64,000 bases of DNA, from the NCBI RefSeq assembly GCF_008728195.1, contig NZ_CP031598.1, positions 3,224,001-3,288,000 on the forward strand. Direction: 5' to 3'. Position 1 is the stretch's first letter, and every line of letters begins with the position of its first letter. Origin of the DNA: Roseovarius indicus. Its GTDB lineage: Bacteria; Pseudomonadota; Alphaproteobacteria; Rhodobacterales; Rhodobacteraceae. The position numbers were made by a program, and so were the translations under genes. This document shows, one piece after another, positions 26,677-34,561 of this stretch. The notes beneath the pieces are model-generated. The model was not told the origin of the DNA and ran no database searches. It was given only the letters and a program-made list of their open reading frames with translations.

Positions 26677-28530
26677 ATGCTGCGGATTGACGACATATCC
26701 TATTCGGTGGCGGGCCGCCCCCTGATCGAACACGCCTCGGCGGTGATCCCCGAGGGGCACAAGGTGGGCATGGTCGGCCGCAACGGCACCGGCAAGACCA
26801 CGCTCTTCCGGCTGATCCGGGGCGAGCTGGCGCTGGAGGGGGGCGAGATCACCCTGCCCAGGCGCGCCCGCATCGGCGGCGTCGACCAGGAGGTGCCGGG
26901 CAACGAGGTGTCGCTTCTCGATACCGTGTTGAAGGCCGACACGGAACGCGCTGAATTGCTTGAGGAATCCATGACGGCGACAGAGGCCGGAAGGATCGCC
27001 GAGATCCAGACGCGGTTGGCGGATATCGACGCCTGGTCAGCCGAGGCGCGGGCCTCGTCGATCCTCAAGGGCTTGGGTTTTACCGACGAGGAGCAGGCGA
27101 TGCCCTGCTCGGCCTTCTCGGGCGGCTGGCGGATGCGCGTGGCGCTGGCGGCAGTGCTGTTTTCGGCGCCTGACCTGCTCCTGCTCGACGAGCCGACCAA
27201 CTATCTCGACCTCGAAGGCGCCTTGTGGCTTGAGAGTTACCTCGCCCGCTATCCGCATACCGTGCTGATCATCAGCCACGATCGTGGCTTGCTGAACCGG
27301 GCGGTGGGGGCGATCCTGCATCTGGAGGACCGGAAGCTGACGCTCTACCAGGGCGGTTATGACCGGTTTTCCCAGACCCGCGCGGCCAAGCTGGCGGCGG
27401 CGGAGTCGGAGGCCAAGAAGCAGGAAGCCCGGCGGGCGCATCTGCAGTCTTACGTCGACCGGTTCCGTTACAAGGCCGACAAGGCGAAACAGGCGCAGGC
27501 GCGGATCAAGGCGCTGTCGAAGATGCAGCCGATCACAAGGCCGCAGGAGGCCGCCTTGCGGGCGTTTTCCTTCCCCGAGCCCGAGGAGCTGTCGCCGCCG
27601 ATCCTGCGGCTGGAGGAGGCCGCCGTGGGATATGACGGTCGGGCAGTTCTGCGGCGGCTCGACCTGCGGATCGACCAGGATGACCGGATTGCCCTGCTGG
27701 GCCGCAATGGCGAGGGGAAATCCACGCTTTCCAAGCTGTTGGCGGGCAAACTTGAGGCGATGGAGGGGCAGATGCACGCGTCCTCCAAGCTGCGGGTGGG
27801 GTATTTCGCCCAGCACCAGCTCGAGGAGTTGCGCCCCGACGAGACCCCGCTCGACCATATCCGCCGGATGCGGCCGGGCGAGGCGCCGGGCAAGCTGCGG
27901 GCACGGCTGGGCGGCTTCGGCATCGGCGCCGAGCAGGCGGATACCGAGGCAGGCCGGCTGTCGGGCGGGCAGAAGGCGCGGTTGTCGCTGTTGCTGGCGA
28001 CGCTGGATGCGCCGCATATGCTGATCCTCGACGAGCCCACCAACCACCTCGACATCGAGAGCCGCGAGGCCCTCGTGGAGGCGCTGACCGCCTATACCGG
28101 CGCCGTGATATTGGTGAGCCATGACATGCACTTGCTGAGCCTTGTGGCCGACAGGCTGTGGCTGGTGAAGGACGGGCGGGTGCGGCCGTTCGACGGGGAC
28201 CTGGAGGCGTACCGGCAGATGCTTTTGGGCGGGAACGGCGAGGAGAAAACCACGTCGAGACCCAAGGCCGAGAAGCCCAAACGCCCCTCGCGGGATGCCA
28301 TCCTAGCCATGCGGCAGGAGGTGAGGAAATGCGAGGAACGTGTTGAAAAGCTTCAGGGAATGCGTGATCGCATTTCCACGAAACTCGCCGATCCCGAGCT
28401 CTACGACGACGCCCGCGCCGACGACATGGCCGAGTGGCAGAAGAAATATGCCGAGGTCATGAACGGGCTCGACCGGGCCGAGGCGCTGTGGTTGTCGGCG
28501 CTGGAAAAACTGGAAAAGGCCGAGCGCTAA
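26677..28530 (+). CDS. ABC-F family ATPase
   Basis: Soluble protein of 617 residues with two ATPase domains and no membrane segments. Walker A motifs are GRNGTGKTT and GRNGEGKST, signatures SGGWRMR and SGGQKAR, and Walker B segments [12 protein letters not shown] and [11 protein letters not shown]. Between the domains lies the charged linker of ABC-F proteins. The C-terminal part is a coiled coil ([16 protein letters not shown]). These proteins act on ribosomes; this one is closest in layout to YheS/Uup. The start is taken at 26677 (MLRIDDI), which is family-like; an ATG at 26659 is also in frame. Confidence 0.93.
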   Translation: MLRIDDISYSVAGRPLIEHASAVIPEGHKVGMVGRNGTGKTTLFRLIRGELALEGGEITLPRRARIGGVDQEVPGNEVSLLDTVLKADTERAELLEESMTATEAGRIAEIQTRLADIDAWSAEARASSILKGLGFTDEEQAMPCSAFSGGWRMRVALAAVLFSAPDLLLLDEPTNYLDLEGALWLESYLARYPHTVLIISHDRGLLNRAVGAILHLEDRKLTLYQGGYDRFSQTRAAKLAAAESEAKKQEARRAHLQSYVDRFRYKADKAKQAQARIKALSKMQPITRPQEAALRAFSFPEPEELSPPILRLEEAAVGYDGRAVLRRLDLRIDQDDRIALLGRNGEGKSTLSKLLAGKLEAMEGQMHASSKLRVGYFAQHQLEELRPDETPLDHIRRMRPGEAPGKLRARLGGFGIGAEQADTEAGRLSGGQKARLSLLLATLDAPHMLILDEPTNHLDIESREALVEALTAYTGAVILVSHDMHLLSLVADRLWLVKDGRVRPFDGDLEAYRQMLLGGNGEEKTTSRPKAEKPKRPSRDAILAMRQEVRKCEERVEKLQGMRDRISTKLADPELYDDARADDMAEWQKKYAEVMNGLDRAEALWLSALEKLEKAER

Positions 28531-28558
28531 ACCGGGCCGAAACAACCGCAAATTCAAC

Positions 28559-28599
28559 GTCGGTATAACGTCGGTATTTTGTCGGTATTCCATCGGTGC
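28559..28599 (+). repeat. Four 11-bp-phased direct repeats upstream of the MarC gene
   Basis: GTCGGTAT occurs at 28559, 28570 and 28581, and a fourth degenerate copy (ATCGGTGC) at 28592, each exactly 11 bases apart. The block sits between the ABC-F stop and the MarC ATG. This helical phasing suits cooperative binding by a regulator; the protein is unknown. Confidence 0.55.
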
Positions 28600-28650
28600 C
28601 AGTGACCGACCCGCCTTTCCCTGGCCCCCGCCTTCTGCAATGGTGACACC

Positions 28651-29280
28651 ATGGATACCGGGTTTCTCATCACCGCCTTCGTGACGCTTGTCGTCATCAT
28701 CGACCCGGTTGGGATGACGCCCCTCTTCGTCGCGCTCACGCAAGGCATGACCAACGCGCGGCGCCGGGCCATCGCGCTGCGCGCGTGCATCACCTCGGCG
28801 CTGATCCTGGTCGTATTCGCCGCCTTCGGCGAGGCGGTGCTGGGCTTCATCGGCATTTCCATGCCCGCCTTCCGCATCGCCGGGGGCATTCTGTTGTTCC
28901 TGACCGCGCTCGACATGCTGTTCGAGCGCCGCAGCAAGCGGCGCAAGTCGCAGGCCGACGAGGCCGAGGAGGAGGATGACAGCGACGACCCCTCGATCTT
29001 TCCGCTGGCCATTCCTCTCATTGCCGGGCCGGGCGCGATTGCCTCGGTGATCCTGCTGGCCGGGCAGCGGCCGGGGCTGGAGGGGTTGGCCTGGGTGATC
29101 GGCGTGATGCTGTCGGTGTTGGTGATCGTCTTCGTGCTGTTCCTGACCGCGGGCCTTCTCGAGAAGGCGCTGGGGCGGACGGGGATCAACGTGGTGACCC
29201 GCCTGCTTGGCATGCTGCTGGCGGCGCTGGCGGTACAGTTCGTGCTTGACGGGCTGCGCGGGTTCGGGCTGGCGGCATGA
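28651..29280 (+). CDS. MarC family integral membrane protein
   Basis: Membrane protein of 209 residues with about six helices. The family hallmark DPVGMTPLFVALT lies near the N-terminus, and AIPLIAGPGAI begins the second half. A very acidic cytoplasmic loop (EAEEEDDSDDP) separates the halves. The name is historical: a role in multiple antibiotic resistance was not upheld, and the function is unknown. Phased direct repeats precede it. The next gene follows after 37 bases. Confidence 0.9.
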   Translation: MDTGFLITAFVTLVVIIDPVGMTPLFVALTQGMTNARRRAIALRACITSALILVVFAAFGEAVLGFIGISMPAFRIAGGILLFLTALDMLFERRSKRRKSQADEAEEEDDSDDPSIFPLAIPLIAGPGAIASVILLAGQRPGLEGLAWVIGVMLSVLVIVFVLFLTAGLLEKALGRTGINVVTRLLGMLLAALAVQFVLDGLRGFGLAA

Positions 29281-29317
29281 CCTTCCCAACCACCCTGCCC
29301 CCGCCTATATCGGACCC

Positions 29318-29899
29318 ATGAGCGAATTCGATTATGCCCGCGTCTTCTACCTCGTGCTGCTGGGCGGCGCGGTGGTGCTGTGGTTCTTTGCCCAGAACCG
29401 CGACTCCCTCGGCAAGGTCACGCAGCAGGCCATGGTCTGGGCGCTGATCTTCGTTGGGGTGATCGCCGCGGTGGGGCTTTGGGGCGATATCCGCAACACG
29501 GTGATGCCCGGGCAGGCCGTGGTCGCCGAGGGCGGGCGGATCGAGCTGCCCCGCGCCGCGGACGGGCATTATTACCTGACGGCGGATGTGAACGGCGAGG
29601 CCATTCGGTTCGTGGTCGATACCGGGGCGAGCCAGATCGTGCTGACCAAGGCCGACGCGCGGAAGGCCGGGCTGAACACCGACGACCTGGCTTTCGTGGG
29701 CCGGGCCTATACCGCCAATGGCGAGGTGCGCACGGCGCCGGTGCGGCTGGAACGGGTCGCCGTGGGGCCGCTGGTCGACGAGGATGTGCGGGCGGTGGTC
29801 AACGAGGGCGAGCTGGATCAGTCGCTTCTGGGGATGGAATACCTGCAGCGGTATTCCAGCGTCGAGATCACCAACGGGACGCTGGTTCTCACGCGCTGA
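29318..29899 (+). CDS. Membrane-anchored retropepsin-like aspartic protease (TIGR02281 type)
   Basis: Protein of 193 residues with two N-terminal hydrophobic segments (about 8-25 and 38-54), then a soluble aspartyl-protease-like domain. The active-site motif is FVVDTGASQIVL; the domain ends LLGMEYLQRYSSVEI and NGTLVLTR. As in retroviral-type proteases, one Asp motif per chain implies a dimer. The ATG at 29318 fits the first membrane segment. The substrate is unknown. It probably shares a transcript with the MarC gene. Confidence 0.88.
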   Translation: MSEFDYARVFYLVLLGGAVVLWFFAQNRDSLGKVTQQAMVWALIFVGVIAAVGLWGDIRNTVMPGQAVVAEGGRIELPRAADGHYYLTADVNGEAIRFVVDTGASQIVLTKADARKAGLNTDDLAFVGRAYTANGEVRTAPVRLERVAVGPLVDEDVRAVVNEGELDQSLLGMEYLQRYSSVEITNGTLVLTR

Positions 29900-29946
29900 A
29901 GCGGCTTTTACCGCGTCTTAACCATGTTCGGGGCAGGCTTTGGCCC

Positions 29947-30177
29947 ATGGACAATCGCAGTTCTCCCCTCTCGCCCGAGCTTTGGCTCAACGATCTCTTT
30001 TCCTGCAAGGCGGTGCAGCAGGGCGGCGTGATCCGCCGCAAGGCGCGGGATGTGGAGCGGTTCGCGGGGATGGAGACGTTCCTCTCCGAGGTGCGGCGGC
30101 GCGGGTTCCGCGTGGCGGCGAATGGCGGGCAGATCGTGATCTTCTGCAACCGGGAGCCGGTGAGGTGGCTCGACTGA
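29947..30177 (+). CDS. Conserved hypothetical small protein (76 residues)
   Basis: Short soluble protein beginning MDNRSSPLSPELWLNDLF and ending IVIFCNREPVRWLD. It carries a basic amphipathic middle (IRRKARDVERF, EVRRRGFRVA). I do not recognise a domain. The pattern of a basic helix followed by two beta strands looks conserved rather than random. It is the last gene before three hairpins and the convergent holC. No signal peptide. Confidence 0.65.
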   Translation: MDNRSSPLSPELWLNDLFSCKAVQQGGVIRRKARDVERFAGMETFLSEVRRRGFRVAANGGQIVIFCNREPVRWLD

Positions 30178-30188
30178 GGGTGCGGGGG

Positions 30189-30260
30189 CGTTTTCTTGAA
30201 AAGAAAACGGGTCGAAATCTTTAAAAGATTTCGATGCCCGGCGCGCGAGGTATCGCGCGC
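30189..30260. terminator. Three consecutive perfect hairpins between convergent genes
   Basis: Stem 1: CGTTTTCTT and AAGAAAACG around GAA (30189-30209). Stem 2: TCGAAATCTT and AAGATTTCGA around TAA (30212-30234). Stem 3: GCGCGCGA and TCGCGCGC around GGTA (30241-30260). All arms pair perfectly. The group probably ends transcription from both sides. Confidence 0.65.
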
Positions 30261-30266
30261 AAGCCA

Positions 30267-30725
30267 TTATTTTTCCGCCTTTTTCTCCCAACGGCCAGAC
30301 TCTTCCGACCAGTATTGCGCCGAACAGCCGGCATCCGTGAGCGCCTTCCACTGGCCCCGCGCGGTTTGCAGCGCCGCCTCGTCATTGCCGTCGAAGAGCA
30401 CACAGACCCGGTCGAGGCGCTGCACCTCGTCCGCCGCCACCCCGGCGCCGTCGATGGTCATGATGCAGTGCGGGTCGTTGGGGCTTTCGGTGCCGGTCGT
30501 CAGCAGGATCGGCTGGCGCGCGGCATGGGGCGCGGTGGCAAGGCCGTGGGGGAGGAAGCCCTCCTCCGGGCCGAGCCAGAGTTTCTCGTCGAGCCATTCC
30601 ATCCGCGCCGGCGTCGTGCCGCGCACCGCGACCCGCCAGCCCGCCTGTTGCGCCTTGCCCAGCAGCATGGGCAGGGTCGCCTCGAGCGGGCGGCGGGTGA
30701 GATGGTAGAAATAGGCGGCCCCCAT
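30267..30725 (-). CDS. holC: DNA polymerase III subunit chi
   Basis: Clamp-loader accessory subunit of 152 residues that links the loader to single-strand-binding protein. Family segments are AAYFYHLTRRPLEATLPMLLGKA, WRVAVRG, LDEKLW, FLPHG and PILLTTG. The ATG overlaps the pepA stop by one base (TGATG), the usual pepA-holC arrangement. The C-terminus is close to the triple hairpin. Confidence 0.94.
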   Translation of the reverse strand: MGAAYFYHLTRRPLEATLPMLLGKAQQAGWRVAVRGTTPARMEWLDEKLWLGPEEGFLPHGLATAPHAARQPILLTTGTESPNDPHCIMTIDGAGVAADEVQRLDRVCVLFDGNDEAALQTARGQWKALTDAGCSAQYWSEESGRWEKKAEK

Positions 30726-32197
30726 CACTTGCCTTCGTAATTGTCCGCGATCATCCGGTTGAGCGCCAGCACGCCCCAGCCCGACGAGCCCTTGGGGGCA
30801 TAGGTGGTGTCCTCGCCCACGCGCGCCACGCCGGCGATGTCGAGGTGGATCCAGGGCGTGCCTTCCTGCACGAAGCGCTGGAGGAACTGCGCCGCGGTGA
30901 TCGAGCCTGCCGGGCGGCCGCCCACGTTCTTCATGTCGGCGATAGAGGATTTGAGCTGCTTGTCATAGCTGTCGCCCATCGGCATGCGCCAGGCGCCCTC
31001 GCCCTCGGCCTCGGCCGCCTTGAGAAAGCTGTTGCAGAAGGCGTCGTCGTTCGAGAAGACGCCGGCCTTATCATGGCCCAGCCCGATGATGATGGCGCCG
31101 GTGAGCGTGGCGAGGTCGACGATGCCGGAGGGCTTGTAGTTCTCCTGCGCGTACCAGAGCACGTCGGCCAGCACGAGCCGGCCCTCGGCGTCGGTGTTGA
31201 TGATCTCGACGGTGTCGCCCTTCATCGACTTCACCACGTCGCCGGGGCGGGTGGCGCGGTCCGACGGCATATTCTCGACGAGGCCGACGAGCCCCACCAC
31301 GTTGGCCTTGGCCTTGCGGGCGGCGAGCGTGTGCATGACGCCGGTGACGACGCCGGCGCCGCCCATGTCCATGGTCATGTCCTCCATTCCGGCGGCGGGC
31401 TTGAGGCTGATGCCGCCGGTGTCGAAGACGACGCCCTTGCCGACCAGTGCGAGGGGTGCGTCCCCCTTGGCGCCGCCCATCCATTCCATGATGGCGAGCT
31501 TGGAGGGGGTGGCGCTGCCGTGGCCGACGGAGAGGAGCAGGTGCATGCCCAGCTTGCGCATCTCGTCCTCGTCGAGGATCTTGACCTTCAGCCCGGATTT
31601 CTCCAACCCCTTGATCCGGTTGGCGAATTCCTCTGTGGTGAGGTGGTTGGCGGGCTCGGAGACAAGGTCGCGGGTGAGGAAGACGCCTTCGGCCACCGAA
31701 AGGTGCGGCGCGACGGCGTCATTGAGCTCGTCGGGCTTGCCGGTCATCACGGTGATGCCCTCGGGCGCGTCGCGCTCGGCGGTCTTGTGGGCGGTGAACT
31801 CGTAGGCGCGCAGGACGAGGCCCAGCACCATCTCGTCGGCCCGGCGCAGCGGGCCCGCGAGGACCAGCAAAGCCGCGTCGCCCTTGTTACGGCCAAGCGC
31901 GACACCGGCCTTGCGGGCTTCGGCCACGTCGGCATTGCGGGGCAGGCAGACCACGTCGAGCGCCTCGGCCTTCATGCCGGTGGGCCAGGCCAGCGTCTTG
32001 ACGTCGCCGGGTTTCATCTTGCCCCAGCTTTCGGCCTCGGTCATGCGCTGCACCGCGCCCTTGGTCTGGCGGTTGGCGCGCCGCGCGCCGGGGTCGAGCT
32101 TGCCGTCGGGGGTGACGAAGATGGCCACGCGCCCCTCGAATTCGGCGATCTGTTCGATATCGGTTTCGGTGATGGTCACGGCGGCGGGGGTGGTCAT
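30725..32197 (-). CDS. pepA: Leucyl aminopeptidase (M17)
   Basis: Cytosolic two-metal aminopeptidase of 490 residues. The catalytic domain shows the hallmark NTDAEGRLVLADVL, with GKGVVFDTGGISLKP and the metal ligands in MTMDMGGAG. The N-terminal domain is divergent, as is common. Start at 32197 with AGGAGCAG upstream. It is coupled to holC downstream and divergent from lptF. Confidence 0.96.
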   Translation of the reverse strand: MTTPAAVTITETDIEQIAEFEGRVAIFVTPDGKLDPGARRANRQTKGAVQRMTEAESWGKMKPGDVKTLAWPTGMKAEALDVVCLPRNADVAEARKAGVALGRNKGDAALLVLAGPLRRADEMVLGLVLRAYEFTAHKTAERDAPEGITVMTGKPDELNDAVAPHLSVAEGVFLTRDLVSEPANHLTTEEFANRIKGLEKSGLKVKILDEDEMRKLGMHLLLSVGHGSATPSKLAIMEWMGGAKGDAPLALVGKGVVFDTGGISLKPAAGMEDMTMDMGGAGVVTGVMHTLAARKAKANVVGLVGLVENMPSDRATRPGDVVKSMKGDTVEIINTDAEGRLVLADVLWYAQENYKPSGIVDLATLTGAIIIGLGHDKAGVFSNDDAFCNSFLKAAEAEGEGAWRMPMGDSYDKQLKSSIADMKNVGGRPAGSITAAQFLQRFVQEGTPWIHLDIAGVARVGEDTTYAPKGSSGWGVLALNRMIADNYEGK

Positions 32198-32327
32198 GAT
32201 CTGCTCCTGATATCCTCTGGTTTGACCAGAGTCCTAGCGCGGGTTCGCCGGCTTGGCCAGTTAGCAGTTTTCCCCCGTGATCAATTCCGATAAGTTACCC
32301 GAAAAGACGAACCGGGGGGTTTAGAGC

Positions 32328-33473
32328 ATGACCAGATTCGACAGGTATATGCTGTCGCAATTCATGGTGTTGTTCGGATTCTTCTCGCTGGTTCTGGTCG
32401 CGATTTTCTGGATCAACAAGGCCGTGCGGATGTTCGACCGGCTGATCGGCGACGGACAGCCAGCCTGGGTATTCCTTGAATTCACCGCCCTCACCCTGCC
32501 CGGGGTGATCGGCATGGTGCTGCCGATCGCGGCCTTCGCGGGGGCCGTCTATGTCACCAACCGGCTGTCGACGGAAAGCGAGCTGACGGTGGTGCAGGCG
32601 ACGGGCTATTCGCCGTTCCGGCTCATTCGGGCGGCGGCGGTGTTCGGGGTGATCGTGGCGCTGATCATGTCGCTTCTGAGTCATTACCTGATCCCCACCA
32701 GCCTGAGCGAGCTGCGCCAGCGCGAGGCGGAGGTGCGGCAAAGCATCTCGGCCCGGTTCCTCGAGGAGGGGGAGTTCCTGCACCCTGCCCCCGGCATCAC
32801 CTTCTACATTCGCGACATCAGCCCCGAGGGCGAGCTGCGCGACGTCTTCCTGTCGGACCGGCGCGACCCGGACAGCCCGGTGACCTATACCTCGACCCAG
32901 GCCTACCTGGTGCAGGATCCGGGCGGCACGAAGCTGGTGATGGTGAAAGGGCTGGCCCAGACCCTGCGGCCCGACGGCAAGCGGCTTTTCACCACGCATT
33001 TCGACGATTTCTCGTATGATATCAGCCGGCTGATCGCGCGGAACCCGACCGGCCTGAACAAGGCCGAGTTCGCCCATACCGCCGACCTGATCCTGCGGCC
33101 CGACGAGATATCCGAGCAGACCGGGGCCAGTCTCGACGAGCTGCAGTTCATCCTGCACAGCCGCTTCACGCAGGCGCTGATGTGCATCGTGGCGGCGATG
33201 ATCGGCTTTGCCACCCTGCTTCTGGGCAGTTTCAGCCGGTTCGGGGTGTGGTGGCAAATCTTGATGGCCTTCGTGATCCTGGTGGTGATCAAGCTGATCG
33301 AAAGCAGCGTCACCAGCATGGCGATCAGCGATTCCACGAAATGGCCGTTCATGTACCTGCCCGCGGGGCTGGGCTTCCTGACGACACTGGGGCTCTTGAA
33401 TTTCGCGGCGCGGCCCGGCCTCTTGCGACGGCTCATACCCAAGCGGCGCAACGCGGCGGGGGGCGCGGCATGA
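32328..33473 (+). CDS. lptF: LPS export ABC transporter permease LptF
   Basis: YjgP/YjgQ family permease of 381 residues, part of the LptB2FG complex that extracts lipopolysaccharide from the inner membrane. It has three N-terminal and three C-terminal membrane helices around a periplasmic beta-jellyroll domain (about 130-270). Typical segments are FDRYMLSQF, VLPIAAFAGAVYV, and NRLSTESELTVVQATGYSPF (coupling helix). First gene of an operon; its stop overlaps the lptG start (ATGA). Confidence 0.95.
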   Translation: MTRFDRYMLSQFMVLFGFFSLVLVAIFWINKAVRMFDRLIGDGQPAWVFLEFTALTLPGVIGMVLPIAAFAGAVYVTNRLSTESELTVVQATGYSPFRLIRAAAVFGVIVALIMSLLSHYLIPTSLSELRQREAEVRQSISARFLEEGEFLHPAPGITFYIRDISPEGELRDVFLSDRRDPDSPVTYTSTQAYLVQDPGGTKLVMVKGLAQTLRPDGKRLFTTHFDDFSYDISRLIARNPTGLNKAEFAHTADLILRPDEISEQTGASLDELQFILHSRFTQALMCIVAAMIGFATLLLGSFSRFGVWWQILMAFVILVVIKLIESSVTSMAISDSTKWPFMYLPAGLGFLTTLGLLNFAARPGLLRRLIPKRRNAAGGAA

Positions 33474-34561
33474 CCCTCGACGCCTATTTCGCGCGCAAGT
33501 TCTTCTGGTCGGTGATGCTGGTCTTCTCGATCTTCCTGGTGCTTCTGGCGCTGATCGACCTTGTCGACGAGCTGCAGGATTTTCCCAACCTGCCCTTTGG
33601 CAGCGTGCTCGAGATCGTTCTGCTGAACGTGCCCGCGGACAATTACGAGATCCTGCCGCTGGTGATCGTGCTGGCGACGACGGGGCTTTACATCCGGCTG
33701 GCGCGGTCGTCGGAGCTGGTGGTGGTCCGGGCGACGGGGCGGTCGGCGCTGCGCAGCCTAGCCGCGCCGATCATGGTGGCGCTGATGCTCGGCATTCTCG
33801 CGGTGACGATGCTGAACCCGATCGTGGCGGCCTCGTCGAAGCGGTACAACGACCTGGTGAACAGCCATATCGGCGGCGGCGCGGCGATCCTGGTGATTGC
33901 ATCCGAGGGGCTGTGGCTGCGGCAGGGCAGCCCCGAGGGGCAGACGGTGATCCATGCCGAGCGGGCCAGTTCCGACCTGACGGTGCTGTTCGACACCACC
34001 TTCATCGACTTCGACCCCGACGGCCAGCCCGCCCAGCGGATCATGGCCAATGCCGCGCGGCTGTCGAAGGGCGAATGGATGCTGTACGACGCCAAGATAT
34101 GGGACCTCTCGCGGGGCGAGAACCCGGAAGCCGCCGCCGAAACTGCGGAGACGATGCGGCTTTCGTCGGCGCTGACGCAGGACCGGATCATCGACACGTT
34201 CGGCAAGCCCGAATACATCCCGATCTGGGACCTGCCCCGCTTCATCGACCAGCTTGACCAGGCGGGCTTCTCGGCGCGGCGCTACGCGATGTGGTTCCAG
34301 ATGGAGCTGGCGCGGCCGCTGTTCATGGTCGCGCTGGTGATGATCTCGGCCGCCTTCACCATGCGGCACGCCCGTCTGTCGAACACGGGAATCTCGGTTC
34401 TGTCGGCCGTGCTGCTGGGATTCGGCCTGCACTACATCCGGAACTTCGCCCAGATCTTGGGGGAAAATGGCGAAATACCCATACTTCTTGCGGCTTGGGC
34501 GCCACCTGTGGCCTCAATACTATTGGCGACGGGCATCCTTTTGCATATGGAGGACGGATGA
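33470..34561 (+). CDS. lptG: LPS export ABC transporter permease LptG
   Basis: Partner of LptF, 363 residues. It starts MTLDAYFARKFFWSVMLVF and carries the coupling segment ARSSELVVVRATGRSALRSL. A periplasmic domain lies about 130-265, and the C-terminal helices end in the LGENGEIPILLAAWAPP stretch characteristic of LptG. The start overlaps the lptF stop and its own stop overlaps the lptD start by four bases, so the three are translationally coupled. Confidence 0.95.
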   Translation: MTLDAYFARKFFWSVMLVFSIFLVLLALIDLVDELQDFPNLPFGSVLEIVLLNVPADNYEILPLVIVLATTGLYIRLARSSELVVVRATGRSALRSLAAPIMVALMLGILAVTMLNPIVAASSKRYNDLVNSHIGGGAAILVIASEGLWLRQGSPEGQTVIHAERASSDLTVLFDTTFIDFDPDGQPAQRIMANAARLSKGEWMLYDAKIWDLSRGENPEAAAETAETMRLSSALTQDRIIDTFGKPEYIPIWDLPRFIDQLDQAGFSARRYAMWFQMELARPLFMVALVMISAAFTMRHARLSNTGISVLSAVLLGFGLHYIRNFAQILGENGEIPILLAAWAPPVASILLATGILLHMEDG

